The position numbers and the translations under genes are program-made. Positions 1-13,660 of a stretch of DNA of 64,000 nt are shown here, one piece after another. Below the pieces are notes generated by a model. It worked only from the letters and a program-made list of their open reading frames with translations. It had not been told where the DNA came from and did no database searches. Source of the stretch: Enoplolaimus lenunculus. Taxonomy: Eukaryota > Nematoda > Enoplea > Enoplida > Thoracostomopsidae. The DNA is taken from NCBI GenBank assembly GCA_030248215.1, contig JASANG010003910.1, positions 248,001 through 312,000 on the forward strand. The letters run 5' to 3'. The stretch's first letter is position 1. The number at the start of each line of letters is the position of its first letter.

Positions 1-449
1 TTCGTCGAAAAATTTCTGCAAGCGAGCGTAGCGAATGAGAAATTTTTTACTTACTTCTGATTGCTGTTCTACAGTTTGTAAAAGTGAGTTTTTCCAGTCG
101 TTGTACGAGTTTCATTTGGATATATTCAGTCACCATATAACCCGTTGTATATACCCCTGATGTTGCTGTATGAAACAGAATTCACAATTATTGTAATTTT
201 ATGCATAGCGTCGTCGTATCCTAACATTGGCTCGAGCGTTGTCTTTGGTTTTCAAATTTATGACAAAGTTTGTAGTTTATAATTGTATTCACGGCTCTTG
301 TACACTTCTCCTCTATATTTAAGGATAAAGTTTAGGCAACAATTTAGCCATAGATGAACCTTTTCCTAAACCTAAGCTTAATTATTGTACGGTAGTAAAC
401 AAGGATGTAGTTGTTAAACTAGTACGACCAAGAGTGGGTAATCGCTAAC

Positions 450-745
450 AAGAGTGTGCAACTGGACACATTCTGTATAAAAAGGATGTACCCGGCACGC
501 GTTCTGGTTTTGCACTACCTCCCCTTTATTTATAGGGAGGTACAACCGGTGCGAACCATGTCACTTTATGCGGCGTAGACATTTTCTCCTTGTAGTTTAA
601 TTTAGTGGTATTCATGTGATAGCGGCCCCCTCCCCTCTAAGTAAGGGATGGGCCGGCCAAAAACACAACACCTGGTGGTACATTTGGTACCATGCGGGAC
701 TCCAAGAGTTGTACACTCTTGTCATTGTCCACTCTTCGTACGGCG
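450..745. mobile_element. Inverted-repeat MITE, AAGAGTGTGCAACT family
   Basis: The left end reads aagagtgtgcaactggac and the right end carries its imperfect reverse complement (agttgtacactcttgtc). Inside is a second arm pair: a short polypyrimidine block plus tatagggaggtacaacc, answered further right by ggtaccatgc. The same layout recurs at about 50376-50688 and 58720-59040, with end fragments near 31395 and 38800. No coding capacity was seen, so it is non-autonomous. The superfamily is not determined. Confidence 0.6.
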
Positions 746-770
746 CCTGGTTGCTGCTATACATAAAACG

Positions 771-839
771 GCCCATGTATAGAACCGGGTTCCGGAGGGG
801 CTATAATAGAGTCAGTTTAAGCTTTACACTAATTAACGC
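771..839 (+). mobile_element. Left-end fragment of the TTAGGC MITE family
   Basis: This matches the left end of the complete copy at 33389: ggcccatgtatagaac, then a ggaggggctataatagagtc block, then taagctttacactaa. The TTAGGC-rich middle and the right TIR are missing. Confidence 0.6.
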
Positions 840-1403
840 CTAGTGTTGTTGGACAAAGTAAAAAAATACAAAATCGTCAAAGATAGCGCTGTGCCACCGT
901 TTACGACGGTTACCCACGTGAGCCGGTGTATGGATAGTTAACTGTATGACAGATTGCTTCTTTCAATATATTTAACATCACGCGAACGAAAAAGCGAAAA
1001 TTAACTCTACAATTACAGTGTGGTCGCATAATGGGCCCGATCGTACTATATATACAGTCTCTTTCACTCTGGTTAGCAGCAATCAGACATCAGGCGCTCA
1101 AAATGGTGTGCTTTGAGGTGTGGGTATACGGCGATATGAGGGTATATCAGTCAGGTTGCACGTATTGGACTTGCCCTTGTCAGCTAAAAGATATATTTAG
1201 AACGCGCATGCGCAACATTTATCACTCAAAGATGTGTTATGGTTTTGTTGTTTTTATTGAAAATGTTTTCAACCAAGGCGTGTAACTTGCAACGCATATA
1301 TGTTAGTGGCAGATCTTATAGACTTTCTGTCAGATCTCTTGTCAGATCGATGAACCTGCTCGTATGTGTGTAACAACGAAACGTTTGTTGCATTCGTTTA
1401 AGC

Positions 1404-1460
1404 CAGGGTGCAACCGGGATTCCAGTTTCGGTCGGCGAAACCAAAATTTTCACTGACCAG
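1404..1460 (+). mobile_element. End fragment of CAGGGTGCAACCGG element
   Basis: It starts cagggtgcaaccgggatt, the terminal motif shared with the elements at 8703, 12297 and 59830, followed by a few degenerate CCGGTT/CGGAA words. No partner end is visible, so it is a truncated copy. Confidence 0.45.
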
Positions 1461-3208
1461 TTTAGATTTTAATCCGGAACTTTTCAGCGTATTTTGTGTT
1501 ACTTTCGGTGTTTATAATATTGTCGTTCAACAATTTAACATTAAATTTTTGTGTTGAATTTGTTATTTTTAAAGTAATAAAAAGTAGCAAGGGGACAGGC
1601 AGTTGCATTTTTAGGAAGTTGATGATAAATAGTGAAAAAAAGCTGGAGTATTATTTTTGGTCGGACTGTGCTAAAAATAATTTTTCACTATCGCTCCAGC
1701 GTATATGTGTTGCCTAATGCCAGAAAGTGAGCTGTATTGACAGGAAATATGCTTTCATTCGGCTAGGAAGCTGATTTTTACTTCTTTCTTGATTAGGCCG
1801 GTATCCATAACGGACCCGGGGGTTAAACCAACCTTGGAAAATTTTGGTCTCCCTGTAAAAGTTACAACTACACTTGTTAGTTATATATATACGAAACTTT
1901 CGCATGGCCCTCCTGAAAAATTTTAGGACCTCCTGTTCGTACCATGTGTTACGCTGTCCTCGCAGGACATAAACACTTAACATAGTAGGACAAGCTAAGT
2001 TGTAGTAAGTCAGGATCGAAAAAATTTAACCAGCCAACAAACAATGAAATTAAACATTTCAAAATTGTTTTGTTTGCAGACAACCGTTGTTTCGTTTGAC
2101 TCAAAAAGAAACCGCTTTTTGTTGTGTGGTCAAAGGGCATTTACTGTTTTACCCAATATATATTTTTCACTTATGCTCTCTGAGGCAACTTAAAGAATGA
2201 ATTTGGCTAAATTTTTTTGCACTGTTCATATTAAAAATGATTGATTGCTTTTGACTGTAGCGGTTTGCACAGCATTTAATATAAATATATAGCGTTTGCT
2301 ACAGGCCAACCATTAATTTTATTTTTGTATTTTTGCGTCCGAATGCTGCGTTGGATTTCTATGCTTTACAGAGTTTTACAACAGCTAAATTAGCTCTGTC
2401 GGCGGTATTAAAATGGTTGAGCTCAAAGCTACACATAAAACGACCTTTGTTGTATAGTTCTATTTTATTAATGAAAGATTGTATCAATTGTTTGACAAAA
2501 CACAGTATGAGATATATATCATCTACAGAGTTGAACGCGACCCGTGAGCAAAACGCGGTCGGGTGAGACATTTTTGACGCGGGCATATCTGCTGGTAAAG
2601 ATTTTCAAAGTGCGGATAAAAACTGAAAACTTGTGGGTTTTTTACACACCTAAAATTTCGGGTAACGAACGCCAGACGACGTTTGTATAACTATATTATT
2701 AGCCCTGTGTTACATTGTTTCATTTACAGAATTATGGTTTGTTTACGATAGGTAGCAGTGTACAACTGAAAGTCTGCCTATGACCACGACTGAAAATTGA
2801 AATCGCGTCTCCGATAGCATTCTTACCAAAGAGTGCTGCAGTTTTAGTACTGGCGCTTTGGTTGTGTCGTTCATGAAATTGTTTGTAAGTTTCAAGGACG
2901 GTGATAAGGGGGTGCAGCGACTTGTGGGACGACCCCGTTCCGTTGGTCCCAGCGTTGAAATATTTTGCAACTTTCAGTCCAACAAAATTTATAGCTTTAG
3001 ACATTTTTGCTGAAAAATGTTCAAAAACTTTTCCGATTCGTATGTAAACTAAACACAATTTTAGTGTGGAGCTTTGCACTTTCTAACGTTCTAATGGAAT
3101 CTTGCCATAAAACATGCATTTTTAATGCTGTGGATTTCTCCAGAACCCTACTTCAGAATTTTCCATACCCCAAAACCCTTGAATTCTTCGGTATCCCGAT
3201 GGTCCAGT

Positions 3209-3399
3209 AGGTATCACGACAATACGTCGCCCGACAACTTGTAATTTAAAATTTCATCGGCTCGACAATTCTTCGCTCATTATTACGCATACGCCTAGGC
3301 TTAGGGTGACACTTGGGATTGTGCTTAGATTTATTGATAGGTTTTAGGACACTGTTGCACGATAAATTGTTGCGCGACGAATTGTCGTCAATTTAGCCC
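3209..3399. mobile_element. MITE with GTATCACGACAATNCGTCG ends
   Basis: The left end gtatcacgacaatacgtcg is answered at the right by gcgacgaattgtcgtca. Each end is itself a small palindrome around CGACAATTCGTCG. A related copy lies at about 63500-63656, and a partial one with acgacaacttatcggg near 34245. The central portion has no coding capacity. Confidence 0.5.
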
Positions 3400-6322
3400 A
3401 GTGTGTGGGTGCACCCTTCCATTACACTAGAAAGTTCACCGCATCGGGTAATGTTTAAGTAATTTTTAAAGTTTTAATTGTGAAGATTTTAAAGAACGTA
3501 TGACAACACTGATGGAAATTTTTTAAAATTCACAATTTGGACATTATTTTAACTGCGTAAATATGTTGAACCGCCAACTTGAACTGGAAGGAAACTTGTT
3601 GACTTTCACCTGAGTATTTGAACCTTCGGTTGAACGCTGCCAGTTACAATAGACCTTCTTGTGACTTAAACCAAGGAAAGCGACAATACCGCGGAAGACT
3701 AAACAAGTTTTGTCGCAACCACAAATAACAATAAGGGTGGGAAAAGGCGGGTTGCGGGTGAGAGCAATTTTGCGCGCGTATAGCCGCGGCTAAAAATTAT
3801 AATTTCTACGTTTAAAGCGTGGTCCGGATAAAGAAATCTGTACGTACTTACGCCTCTGAAAAGCAGATAATTTGGCGATTAAAATTGTTTTGATTCCTGG
3901 TTACTGTTCCGGCGCAGTTTAATTCTCGCTAGAGCAATGTGCTTCTGAGCCGCGCAGAATTGGCTGTGAAAATTTATTTTCAAGTTAACCGTTCAATTTT
4001 ATTTTGGATGTTTTATTCTATTTTCAAAACAATACGACCTAATATTGAACGGAATACTAATACCGCAAATCACAGTGAGATTGCTCGTGCATCGAATATT
4101 CGTCGAAAGACAGTTAAATATGTAACGAAAGGCAAAAATTCAATTAATGTCATTTTGTGCTTAAGATAGACCACTTTTTTATCAAAATCCAAGGGGAGGG
4201 GGGTCCAGATTCCGTTCCTTCGCCAATGTTGCCGTCCAGGCTTTGCACAGGACGCAGGAGCACCGAAATTTTTCCCCAATTTTGCTGTCGATTATTCGTA
4301 CTGCGCAACGAAACATTGTTGACCTGTTTTCAATTTTCAATTTGAAAATCTACTAAGCATATGACGCTCCTAAATATCTACACCATATGTTGCTGTGAAA
4401 AAACTTTTGTCAGCAAGGAAGAGCATCTCATAGTTGCGTAAGCGTACACAGCCGTTTAAGAACTAGTTTAGGTTTGTGCTAGTTTGCTCTGTGAGTGTGA
4501 TTAAAGTTGCAACTGTCATTCCAAACGAACCTCATAGAAAAGCGTGCTTGTGTGTAGTTGTTGTTGTTGTTGTTGGCCAGGCATATAAATTGTGTCACCC
4601 AGGCGAACGGCAAGCTCTAACCACGTAGTAGACATGATGGTCAAGTTTGTTAAAGTGTAGTAGTTAGTGCGTTGCGTATTTGTCCAGTTTTCCGGTTGTG
4701 TTTTCACAAACTTTTAGTCGTCTCTGTCTATGAGTAACGGATGTAGCAATTTTTGATGGAGGAAGGAAGCTGCGCGACATAAACAATTGTGGAAAAACCT
4801 CCTAAGCGAACCGAGCGAGAAGCCAAACACAACTTTAGAAGTAAAAAATGTGAACGCAAAAATTTGGCTCTGATCTATGGTTGCAAAGCGTAAAACTGGG
4901 TGGGCCCCCGCATGGATGCACCGGTGCTGTCTTATTGTGTACTGGTAGCAATGATGTTCTTGAATCGGTAGACAATCTTCCTAGTGTTTGTTTACGCTAT
5001 AAGCAAATCATCTCACTGAGATTGTGAAAAGTATTGTTCTGTTTGGAGGAATTCGTAATGCTACGTAGTGCTACAAAATCTTGTTTCAAAAGCAGCCTTG
5101 CCGCTCGGCTTAAAATGCTATTTTTCACCATTGCTATCGTAGTCAGTTTCAGTTGCTAATTGTGTTAATTGTATTTGTTTTTAGTCTCAAAACTGTAAAA
5201 ATTTGGTTGCACAAACTCGGCGGCAGCGCTTAGGTGTGCACATCGTTCATATTGTTATAATTTGAAATATAATATTCAGCTTTTGCACACACACACACAT
5301 GCTCCTTCGCAAGCTTAGGTTTGAGTTTCGGAAAAGGCTTACATATGCCTGAGACCAAAACCTAAATCGAAACCGTTTCTCGAAAACTTACAGCTGAAAC
5401 TTGCAGTTGCAAGTTTTGTCCAAAATCCCATTCGAAAAACTTCTAGCTGCAAATAATTCATTAAAAATTATAGCTAGAAATTTGTTCACATATGTGAATA
5501 ACCATGCAAGTTGACTGAATTTATTGTAGCCGCTTTCTCATTGGCTGATGAAAAAATGTAAGTTCTGTGTGAAATTTGCAGTTGCAAGTTCTCGCATCCA
5601 AAACTTGCACATCTGAATAGGGCTTAAGTCCTAACCTTTAAATATGGGGGAAGTGTACATCAGCTTGATGTTCTAACAACAATACCCAAGCTGAAATAAT
5701 ACTGTTATGTTGGATTGTAAATTCGTAGGTTGTATCTTTATATCCTTGTTTAATTTTGCTCTGTTTTTATCTCGTCTTTTGACCCGTATACCATTATATA
5801 TTATGAATAATTTATGCCTGTGTAAGCCGAATACGATTGAAAAAGCTGATTTGTATTCGCTGGCATGCGAAACCATGTATATTTATATTGTTTTCTGACA
5901 ACTTCAATTATGTAAGTGCTCAAGTTTGTGCAAATGAAAAACATAAAGGCAACAACTGTCAAATCGAACGTCTATAACCAGGGAGAGTGCCCCGAGGGTC
6001 TCAGCCCCTCCAGTAAAAATTTATATTCTATCCTCTATAAAAGTTTTTTACCTCGCTTCTAAGTCGTCTGTAATTCGCACATGCCCGTCGTGAAAATAAT
6101 TTAGCTTCACTACCTGGCATGCTGAGCTGGCTTCGAGTCTGATTTCAACTAAATATAGATGTGGTCGTATTGATGTTTTATTGAATTGCTGCGAAATCAG
6201 TGCATCATTTTTTGACCTTTTAAGTAAAAGCTTTTGAATATTTCGTCAATGCCACGTTATAAGTTTAGCAACGTTAGATGACTGGCGTGTTTTTGATTGA
6301 TACGTGATAAACGGGAACGGAG

Positions 6323-6935
6323 CAGGGTGCCACCGAATCCACGATTTGACCGTATCCGAATCCGAATCCAGTGCTAATTTGCCGAATTTGAGCGAAGCTC
6401 AGAGTTTCGCGAAACGTTTTATATTTTGTGCTAGGGGGTCCAAAGGTGGATGTCCACCAGTCCGCCTGTCCCAAAAATTTTAATAAACTTTTTTGTTTGA
6501 ACGCCTGTCATCCTGTGTTGTTAACCTCGCATTGATGTTTTAAAATTTTAAGCCGTTTATTAGCTACAGGCTAATTTGCATAATTGTTCTAACCTTAATT
6601 GGCAGATTTTAAGTTATTTCACTAATTATTAGGGTTACACGCAATCTGATTTCAGCAGTAAAGGGTTTTTGGATGCGAGGAATCTGGAAAAATTCTCTAC
6701 AAACCTTCAAAACCGATAATTTAATAGTTACGTTATTTCTAATTTGCATATTAGCATAATTGATAAGCCTTAATTAAGACTTTTTGTAATATTTCAATAA
6801 TTAGGGTTACTGAAGGGTTTTTGGGTTCCAGGAATCTGAATAAATTGTTTACAAACATCTAAAACCGATAAATGAACAGTTAGCTAGTAACTTATTTACA
6901 TGTTAGCTTAATTGTAGTCCCAGTACGACTGGGTT
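6323..6935. mobile_element. Truncated GGATTC-type hAT MITE joined to a GAGCGAAGCTC repeat element
   Basis: Bases 6323-6383 repeat the right end of the 8075-8466 element (reverse strand), with cagggtgccaccgaatcc followed by atccgaatccgaatcc. At about 6384 the sequence switches to gagcgaagctcagagttt, the end of the element also found at 51490-52601. That element continues through gcgaaacgttttata, then two degenerate copies of an AT-rich unit (gctaatttgcata, aaaccgataatt), to a terminal tagtcccagtacgactggg near 6935. The junction suggests insertion or recombination between the two elements. Confidence 0.5.
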
Positions 6936-8074
6936 TTTCCTAAGCCTAGGCTTATGCTAAGCCATTTTTCTACCATTAGCTAAAGCATATGAGCCTAACC
7001 GTACGTAAGCTTATTTTATTACTCCGGTCATTATATATATCTTGATTGAAAATTCCCTAACAAATGCACTTGCTCAACATCAAATTAATCTAGTGTTTCT
7101 ATTTCATAGCTAATTGATCTAGTTGATTACTAAAATCAACACTTTGTCCATATTTACTATAGCGGTGTGTATTCAGAGTTCTTGCTGTGCTCAAGGCCGG
7201 AGCAGCCACCCCCATACCCCCATTTGGGGGGTCACCCCTAAACGGGCCACCGCCCTAACCGGTTGAAACAAAAACCGCTTAAGTTTTAAAATGCGTCTGG
7301 TTTCTCGCTCGCTTCGTCGCAAGTTAAGGGGGCCCCACCCTGGAATTTGGGAGGAGCCCCACGTCTACATCTACATGCTCCTGCACTTGTGGGTACTAGT
7401 GTGAATTTTTGTGACATTTTATTTTAATTCAATGTGACATGAGAACGACTTGACAGCTTACTGATCTGAGTAAACCTTTTGTTGTATTGAAGCGAGTTTA
7501 TTTTTTTAAATTACCACGGAGACATGTTGTACTTGTTAAACATTTATCTATTTTTATATTCGTACAGCCTAATTTTAGATCCTCAGGATGTTTAACAACT
7601 TCACAAAACGTAGTGAAGCGGCCAGATTAAAGCATTTAATTTTGTGGCAGTGGCTATTGCTTACAGGTGTGTGTAAATAAATGGATTAATGTTCTGTGGC
7701 GTGTTGATAAGGCCATGCCTAGGGCTGACCACCCGTCCTTCAAAATTTGAACGTGGGCTGGTTTGTATGAAACATACGTTCGTTATGCACGATGTGCTGG
7801 AGTGATGTTGGTCGAGTAGTTTAAGCATCTGCTGTATAAAGCACCAATTGAAAAAATTGCGCTATCAAAGCGAACGAAAAAAAGTAACGCATGTTTTTGA
7901 CTCCAAACGTTAGTTTTGGATACAGTGCTGTTTGTAGAATATATTTTGCGTTCTAACGCTGGCACTTTTTAGCCCGCATCCCACCCTCCATCCCCCCAAC
8001 AGGTGGTTTGGGAGACGCTAAGCACGATCCTGCTGCTAATTGAATTTTACTATCAATTTTATAATTCTGTAACG

Positions 8075-8466
8075 CAGGCTGGCAACAAAGGTTCGGTTTC
8101 GGCAAAAATTTGAGGTTCGGATTCGGATTCGGATTCGGTTGTGGAAAAGCCGAATCCAAAAGCCGAATCCAACAAAGTTCGGCAATATGCTCTTTCATTT
8201 TTAAGCAATAAAATTTTTAAATACCTTGCTATAAAAATCAATATTTTTTATTTCAGGTGAGAAATCTCAGAACTGTCGTCGGGACGAAATATATTAACGT
8301 ATTAAAAGTTATACGGCTGGCATTGCGTTGATATTCTGAAACAAATTATAGATATATCTGAAATGTGCGAGATGCAGGATTCGGATTCGGTTTCGGATTC
8401 GGCAAATTAGCACTGCTTTCGGTTCGGATTCGGATTCGGTCATATCGTGGATTCGGTGCTACCCTG
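8075..8466. mobile_element. hAT-like MITE with GGATTC interior
   Basis: The ends are caggctggcaaca and, on the right, ggtgctaccctg. The flanks are ctgtaacg (8067-8074) and ctataacg (8467-8474), a 7 of 8 match, as expected for the 8-bp target duplication of hAT transposons with CAG ends. The interior near both ends consists of degenerate tandem CGGATT/GGATTC hexamers. No transposase is encoded, so it is non-autonomous. Related copies: 6323-6383 (fragment) and 55025-55285. Confidence 0.75.
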
Positions 8467-8702
8467 CTATAACGTACCATTCAGATTGGAAACAATACTC
8501 TAATCCATTGTATTGCAGTTTGGCGAGTTATGATACTTGTGGGTTGTTTTATTTTCGGTTAAGGATCGTTTCACATTTTCTATAGGTCGAAACGGGTCAC
8601 TGCCCGACAACTCATGGGCAGCATATGTTTTCTTGTTTTGCGATATTAATGTAAATCTCATATATTCGTATCGGTATGGTATCTGGATCGGTATCTAAAT
8701 AT

Positions 8703-9127
8703 CAGGGTGCAACCGGAATTATAATATACAGGAACTGAAACCGGAAAGTTTAAAAATACGTACCGGAACCGGAACCAGAACCTGGAAACAAAAAATTCTT
8801 GTTACCTAAAAATTCGGTTTAACGCTATTTTATCACTTTTAACGGTGCAAACCCATTGTTTACGATGTCAAAATCCTGAAACAAATGCAGTAGCAGGAAA
8901 CGTATGATCAATGATAAACTATGACACAATGGCAAAACATGCTCAGACAATTTTAGAAAAAATAAGTTGGATAAGAGGCCAAGTTTTCTTAAATTTTCGA
9001 ATGAGAAAAAATTTCAATACCGAAAATAAAAGAAAATTCCGATGAAAAAATGCCGGATTTTTACCGGAACCGGATAGTGAAAAATGCCGCATTTCCCTAC
9101 CGGGACCTGAATTTCGGTTGCACCCTG
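8703..9127. mobile_element. hAT-like MITE with CCGGAA interior
   Basis: The ends are cagggtgcaaccggaat and cggttgcaccctg, an inverted repeat of more than 12 bp. The flanks ctaaatat (8695-8702) and ccaaatat (9128-9135) form an 8-bp duplication with one difference. The arms near both ends are degenerate CCGGAA hexamers; the middle is A+T-rich and non-coding. Confidence 0.78.
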
Positions 9128-10481
9128 CCAAATATATATAGGTATCGGTGAATCGGTATTTTACAGCTCCGATTCAACACTAGAGTATATAGACGTAGTG
9201 GTTTTATTTGAAATGTTTTCAAATAAGTATTTCTTGTGTGAGTTTTTTTGTGATTAAATATGACAGTTCAGTTTAGTGAAATGTGTGAAAGCATTACTGT
9301 TTTTGACTCTTTCACCGTTTTGGAATACTTGCGGCAGAATTGATTATCACAGCATTTTAAAGTCTAGACTACTTTATATGGGTTTTCGAAAAAGTTGACC
9401 GTTTATTAAATATCACACTTCGTGAATATTTGATGGCAATTGCTTATTTGTGTGAAAGTGTGAAAGTTATGATGAAATTACAGCTGTTTTCGTTGTAGCA
9501 TTTGAACTATTTTTCGCCTTGATTTTTCATGCCTCTTTAAAAAGTTTTAGGGTTTCCACGGCCTTGTGGCAGGTTTATGTAAACGTAAAACACCTGAAAG
9601 ATGCTGATTTTTTTCAACCTGTATTAGAGATACTTATAGAATGGTTGTGTACGTTTGCATGTAGCGTTTATTATGAAATATGATCTTGATGTAGCAAAAA
9701 AGACGAGCTTAACCTTTGTATTGCGTCCAAAAGTTTAGACTGCACTAACCGCGATAAAATGGCCAGCAAACTGTAGTCAAAGTCATAGGAAAATAATATT
9801 ATAGCATATATAGTATGTTTTCACTTCACTATTGTAGAGTATAGCACTTTATCTAAACATTTCATTAGTGTTTCTCTGTCTAAAGCAACTTCATATTGGC
9901 ATTATTGCAAATTGATAATCCACAAAACTCTAAAATGATAACCTGAATCTGAGGTGTCTGGCAGTTGATACGCTGATATACTAGTACATTTAACACGGTT
10001 TGGTACTTAGCATCTTGTACACAACTGTTCCACCCAATACACGACTACATTTAAAGCTTAGACTTAGCAGCCATAAATGTTTTCCTGATATGCGGTTATA
10101 AGGCTGGTACAATTTTACTTGGCGTCCGGCGTAGTAGTACATCGACTGTCATTGACGTACAGTACCGGAAGACATTAAAAAAATCTTTAAAACGTACAGC
10201 GTCACACTTTGCCATATGCGTAAATGTGGCAGGAAAGTGTGCAACAGCCTACGCTTGGCGAAAGATCCACTGCGTTTTTTCGGGTTCTTGACTTCAGAAA
10301 CTATTTTGAACTCAAAACATTCTGTATTGCAATTGAACAGACATGCGACCAGAGATCAACAACTACGTAGATATTTTTCGTGTTCTCAATCGTTTCTTGA
10401 TCGCATGCAATTTCCATTTGATTGATGTGGCTAATTTAACGGTTTTATTTCAAGGAGACCTCGCGCAACACCATACCCTAC

Positions 10482-10483
10482 TG

Positions 10484-10530
<47 letters not shown>
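10482..10530. repeat. (TTG)n microsatellite
   Basis: About 16 uninterrupted TTG/TGT triplets. They produce apparent poly-Leu, poly-Cys and poly-Gln frames on both strands. No splice context or conserved flanking residues make these coding. Confidence 0.85.
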
Positions 10531-12296
10531 GCGGTGATAGCACAATCGTGTGTTTACCCTCCGCAACACCGATACCGGGTTAACTCGTTTGGCGGTGATT
10601 TTGAACCTGTCTTTTGTTTTCCGACATTTATACAAAGGCGTCGCTATAGGACGGTTGTGGGTTTAAAATTTAATCTTCAGGATTTTTGTTTATTGGTTTA
10701 AGACATTTTTTGCACTTAGAAACACAAGAAACCGCTTTCAAAATTGTTATCGAACGTGACGCCCTTGTTACGAAATTCTGGCTACGCCCATGCATTTATA
10801 TGTATACCTTTAATAGAGGTGAATGCAGCTTGAAGTACAGTGGTGAACAAAGTTATTAAGGGTCAGTCAATAGTGTCTTGTCTACGTCAGGGATCGCTGT
10901 TAGCCGTATAAACCGTTGGGTATATCCGCATAATCTTTTTGATGGTATGAAATTTGTTTGGCACAGCCATATGTGTAAGTAAATGAACTTTGGAGCCAGG
11001 GGCGTAGCCAGGATTTCGTTAAGCGAGACGGGATAACCGTATCTATTTGCTTTTACGAGCATGCGTAGCGGACAAAGAAAGTTTGCCGTACCATGGAAGT
11101 TACTTTGCAACCCTAAAAAGCGCTTTTTGGAGTCTTTCTAGAACTTTCGCAGGTTTCCCTTATATACATTCCTGTAGTATTTGGAGCACAAACACCTCTC
11201 ATTTAAAGGCAAAAACTAAATTTGTAGCAGTGAAAAAGTGTAACTTGATTGCTGTTATCTGTTTTTGATGAAACATATTTTACGTGATTAGTAGTAGTCA
11301 AACACAGAATGTGTTGTGTTGTTCATGTGCATGTGCCAAGTACTTTAGTTTAAAGTACTTAACTAATTGAGTAAAATAATATTGAATATGTTTCAGTGGC
11401 GGATGCTAAAAATTCAAAAAAGGGGTCCGAGTAACATGTAATAGTGAAATAATACTCGCGGCGAGAAGCCAAACGTAATTTTAGTGCTAAATCATGACAC
11501 AAAATCGTGGTTTCGATTCCGGTTGATGCGACTATGCCGGGGCAGCCCCTTTCCTATTTACCAGTGAATATCTATAATGCGACAGTGGTTCGCGGTCGGT
11601 AACCTTATAGAATACATTGCTATCAAAGTATCAACAGTCAGTCACTACTGTGATTGTCGATTGTGACCACCGTTGTGATTGGATAGTTTTTGGTTGCGTT
11701 GGCCAATCAAGTTAAAAGTATAGTTTTATCTCTTAGATTATGTATAGTTTACAGCCAGACAGGCATATATATCCAGTTGACCTGAACATGCTAAAAGGGA
11801 GGCTGGAAGTGTTCAGGGCACTATGATTCGTTTAATCGTATTTGGTTTTCTAAATCGTGAGAAATTTGCTTAGTAGTGAATATTTGGTTCATTTTTTGAA
11901 AACCGAAATATGTAAAGTGGGCACGCTGACACAAAGGTATCTTGGTTCAGGGTTGGGAGTGGCCTGGGATTTTTCGGGCCCGAACTCAGCCTGCGCCGAT
12001 CACCGTTTTAGAAAATTTAGAAAAGAAGACAAAAATTAAAGCTTAAAATAAAACCGTCATTGTTGCGGCTCAGAAAATTCTCGAGGAATAAGTCTCGCGT
12101 ACAAAGTAAGCGAGAACCAAACACAATTTTGACGATAATTTCCTATATACAGCTTTGGTTTGTGTCAGTCAGATAAGAGATCAGATTCCTGAGTTCTCTA
12201 GATACACCCTTTGCTGTAGCTTGTTACAGCCCGAGCGCTTAAATCATAAGCCACCAAGAGTCAGAACAAAGAAAATAAACAAATAAACCTCATAAG

Positions 12297-12639
12297 CAGG
12301 GTGCAAAGCCGAACTGGATTATACCGGAATCGGAATCGGAAGTAGAAATTCTGTGACTGTGCGGATAATTTGTATTGACAAATATAATGTTGATTTATGG
12401 TGTTTGTTGGCTGATAACAATTTTCAAGAAGTCAAAGCTAAACTGCAATCAATTATTGATAAGTTAACTCATCTAAAGCAATGTAATAAATAAATAATTC
12501 GGAATAACGTATCACATCAAGTAGGATTAAAATTAAAATTTCAAAATCGCGATTCCGATTGGTTGTGCAATCCGAATCGGAATCTGAACTCGTTTTGAAT
12601 TGGAATTGTAACCGGAATCGCAATTCCGATTGCACCCTG
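12297..12639. mobile_element. hAT-like MITE with CGGAAT interior
   Basis: The ends are cagggtgcaaagccg and ccgattgcaccctg. Arms of CGGAAT/GGAATC words flank an A+T-rich centre. The flanks ctcataag and ttcgtgag agree at 5 of 8 positions, all differences being transitions, consistent with an old 8-bp duplication. A relative with the same interior starts at 36081. Confidence 0.65.
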
Positions 12640-13660
12640 TTCGTGAGAAATGTGAGCTGAAATTCTGGCTCAGTTTTGATTAAAAGTTTGAAATCTCAGC
12701 ATAAATCTTTAATTTTAAACGGTCTGCGCTGATATGTAGAAAGTTCTGTCTAAGTAACGCAACCTGAGCACAAACAGAGGTGATCAGTGACGTAGTCGCA
12801 ATGATTCGTTTTGTTTAAGTCTGTGATGCAATGTGATTTTGTCGAGAACAGCCAGTGAAGTAAATCGATTTGTATTTACCGTAGATGTACCGTTACGCTT
12901 AATATTTGGACAGTTGACGCAGAAATAACTTCACAGGCTATGTTTGAAAGTGTACATACGCTAGACGTTATAAATATGAACGAAATTGTATGAACAGCAA
13001 AATAGTAATAAATTTATGCAGGGACATTAACATTTACCGGTCTCTCTCGCCCGCATTTGGATCCTGTCGTGTTCGTAAAAACAACATTTTACCGAGAAAC
13101 ATGGTAAAAGTATAATTTTTAAGAATACATTCCAATTAATTATACAGTTTGCGTACTGAAGACTTCAATACAAATTGAACTATAAATAACGTTTTGGCTA
13201 ACGCTGGGATTTGAATTTTGGTTTCCGTAATTTGGCAAAGTTTACGATATTTTCAATTTCGCTTCATGACCTCTTGTATAAATATGAATATACGCCGCTA
13301 AGGAATGCAGGTTTGTCAGCTTCGCACGAGATAAGCGATAGGAATTTATACCTATAAAAAATATATAATTTTTATTTGACATTTAAACCTGTCCATTTTA
13401 ACGATATATACATCTGCTTTAACGTCAAGTCATTTGTTTTGGTTCTGTTTAAGTCGTCTTGAATTGTTGGTTAATTGTTGCTTTCCAAATTCCTGAAACT
13501 TGTGAAATGTGACAAATTTGACCAATTTTGTCGTGTTTGCGTGAAAAGAATTTGCTTTTTGTTTCGTTTACCAAATTGAAAACCGAAGAATATATGTTGA
13601 TTTGAATCGTTTTATGTACAATCCAGAGCTAGGTTTTGATTAATCGTGGCTGTATACCAG

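Larger units (their letters stand above)
1..13660. other. Gene-free stretch rich in small DNA transposons
   Basis: No exon with recognisable protein similarity is seen in any frame; open frames are short and lack domain motifs. If the calcium channel extends leftward this may be one of its introns, but no EF-hand, IQ or channel segment was found. It contains the inverted-repeat elements listed separately, at about 450-745, 771-839, 1404-1460, 3209-3399, 6323-6935, 8075-8466, 8703-9127 and 12297-12639. The rest is A+T-rich unique-looking sequence in which I see nothing to annotate. Confidence 0.6.

Noticed and set aside
10343-10701. Poly-Cys, poly-Leu and poly-Gln frames
   Set aside because: They are produced by a TTG microsatellite. 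Flanking codons show no protein-like conservation and no splice sites fit.
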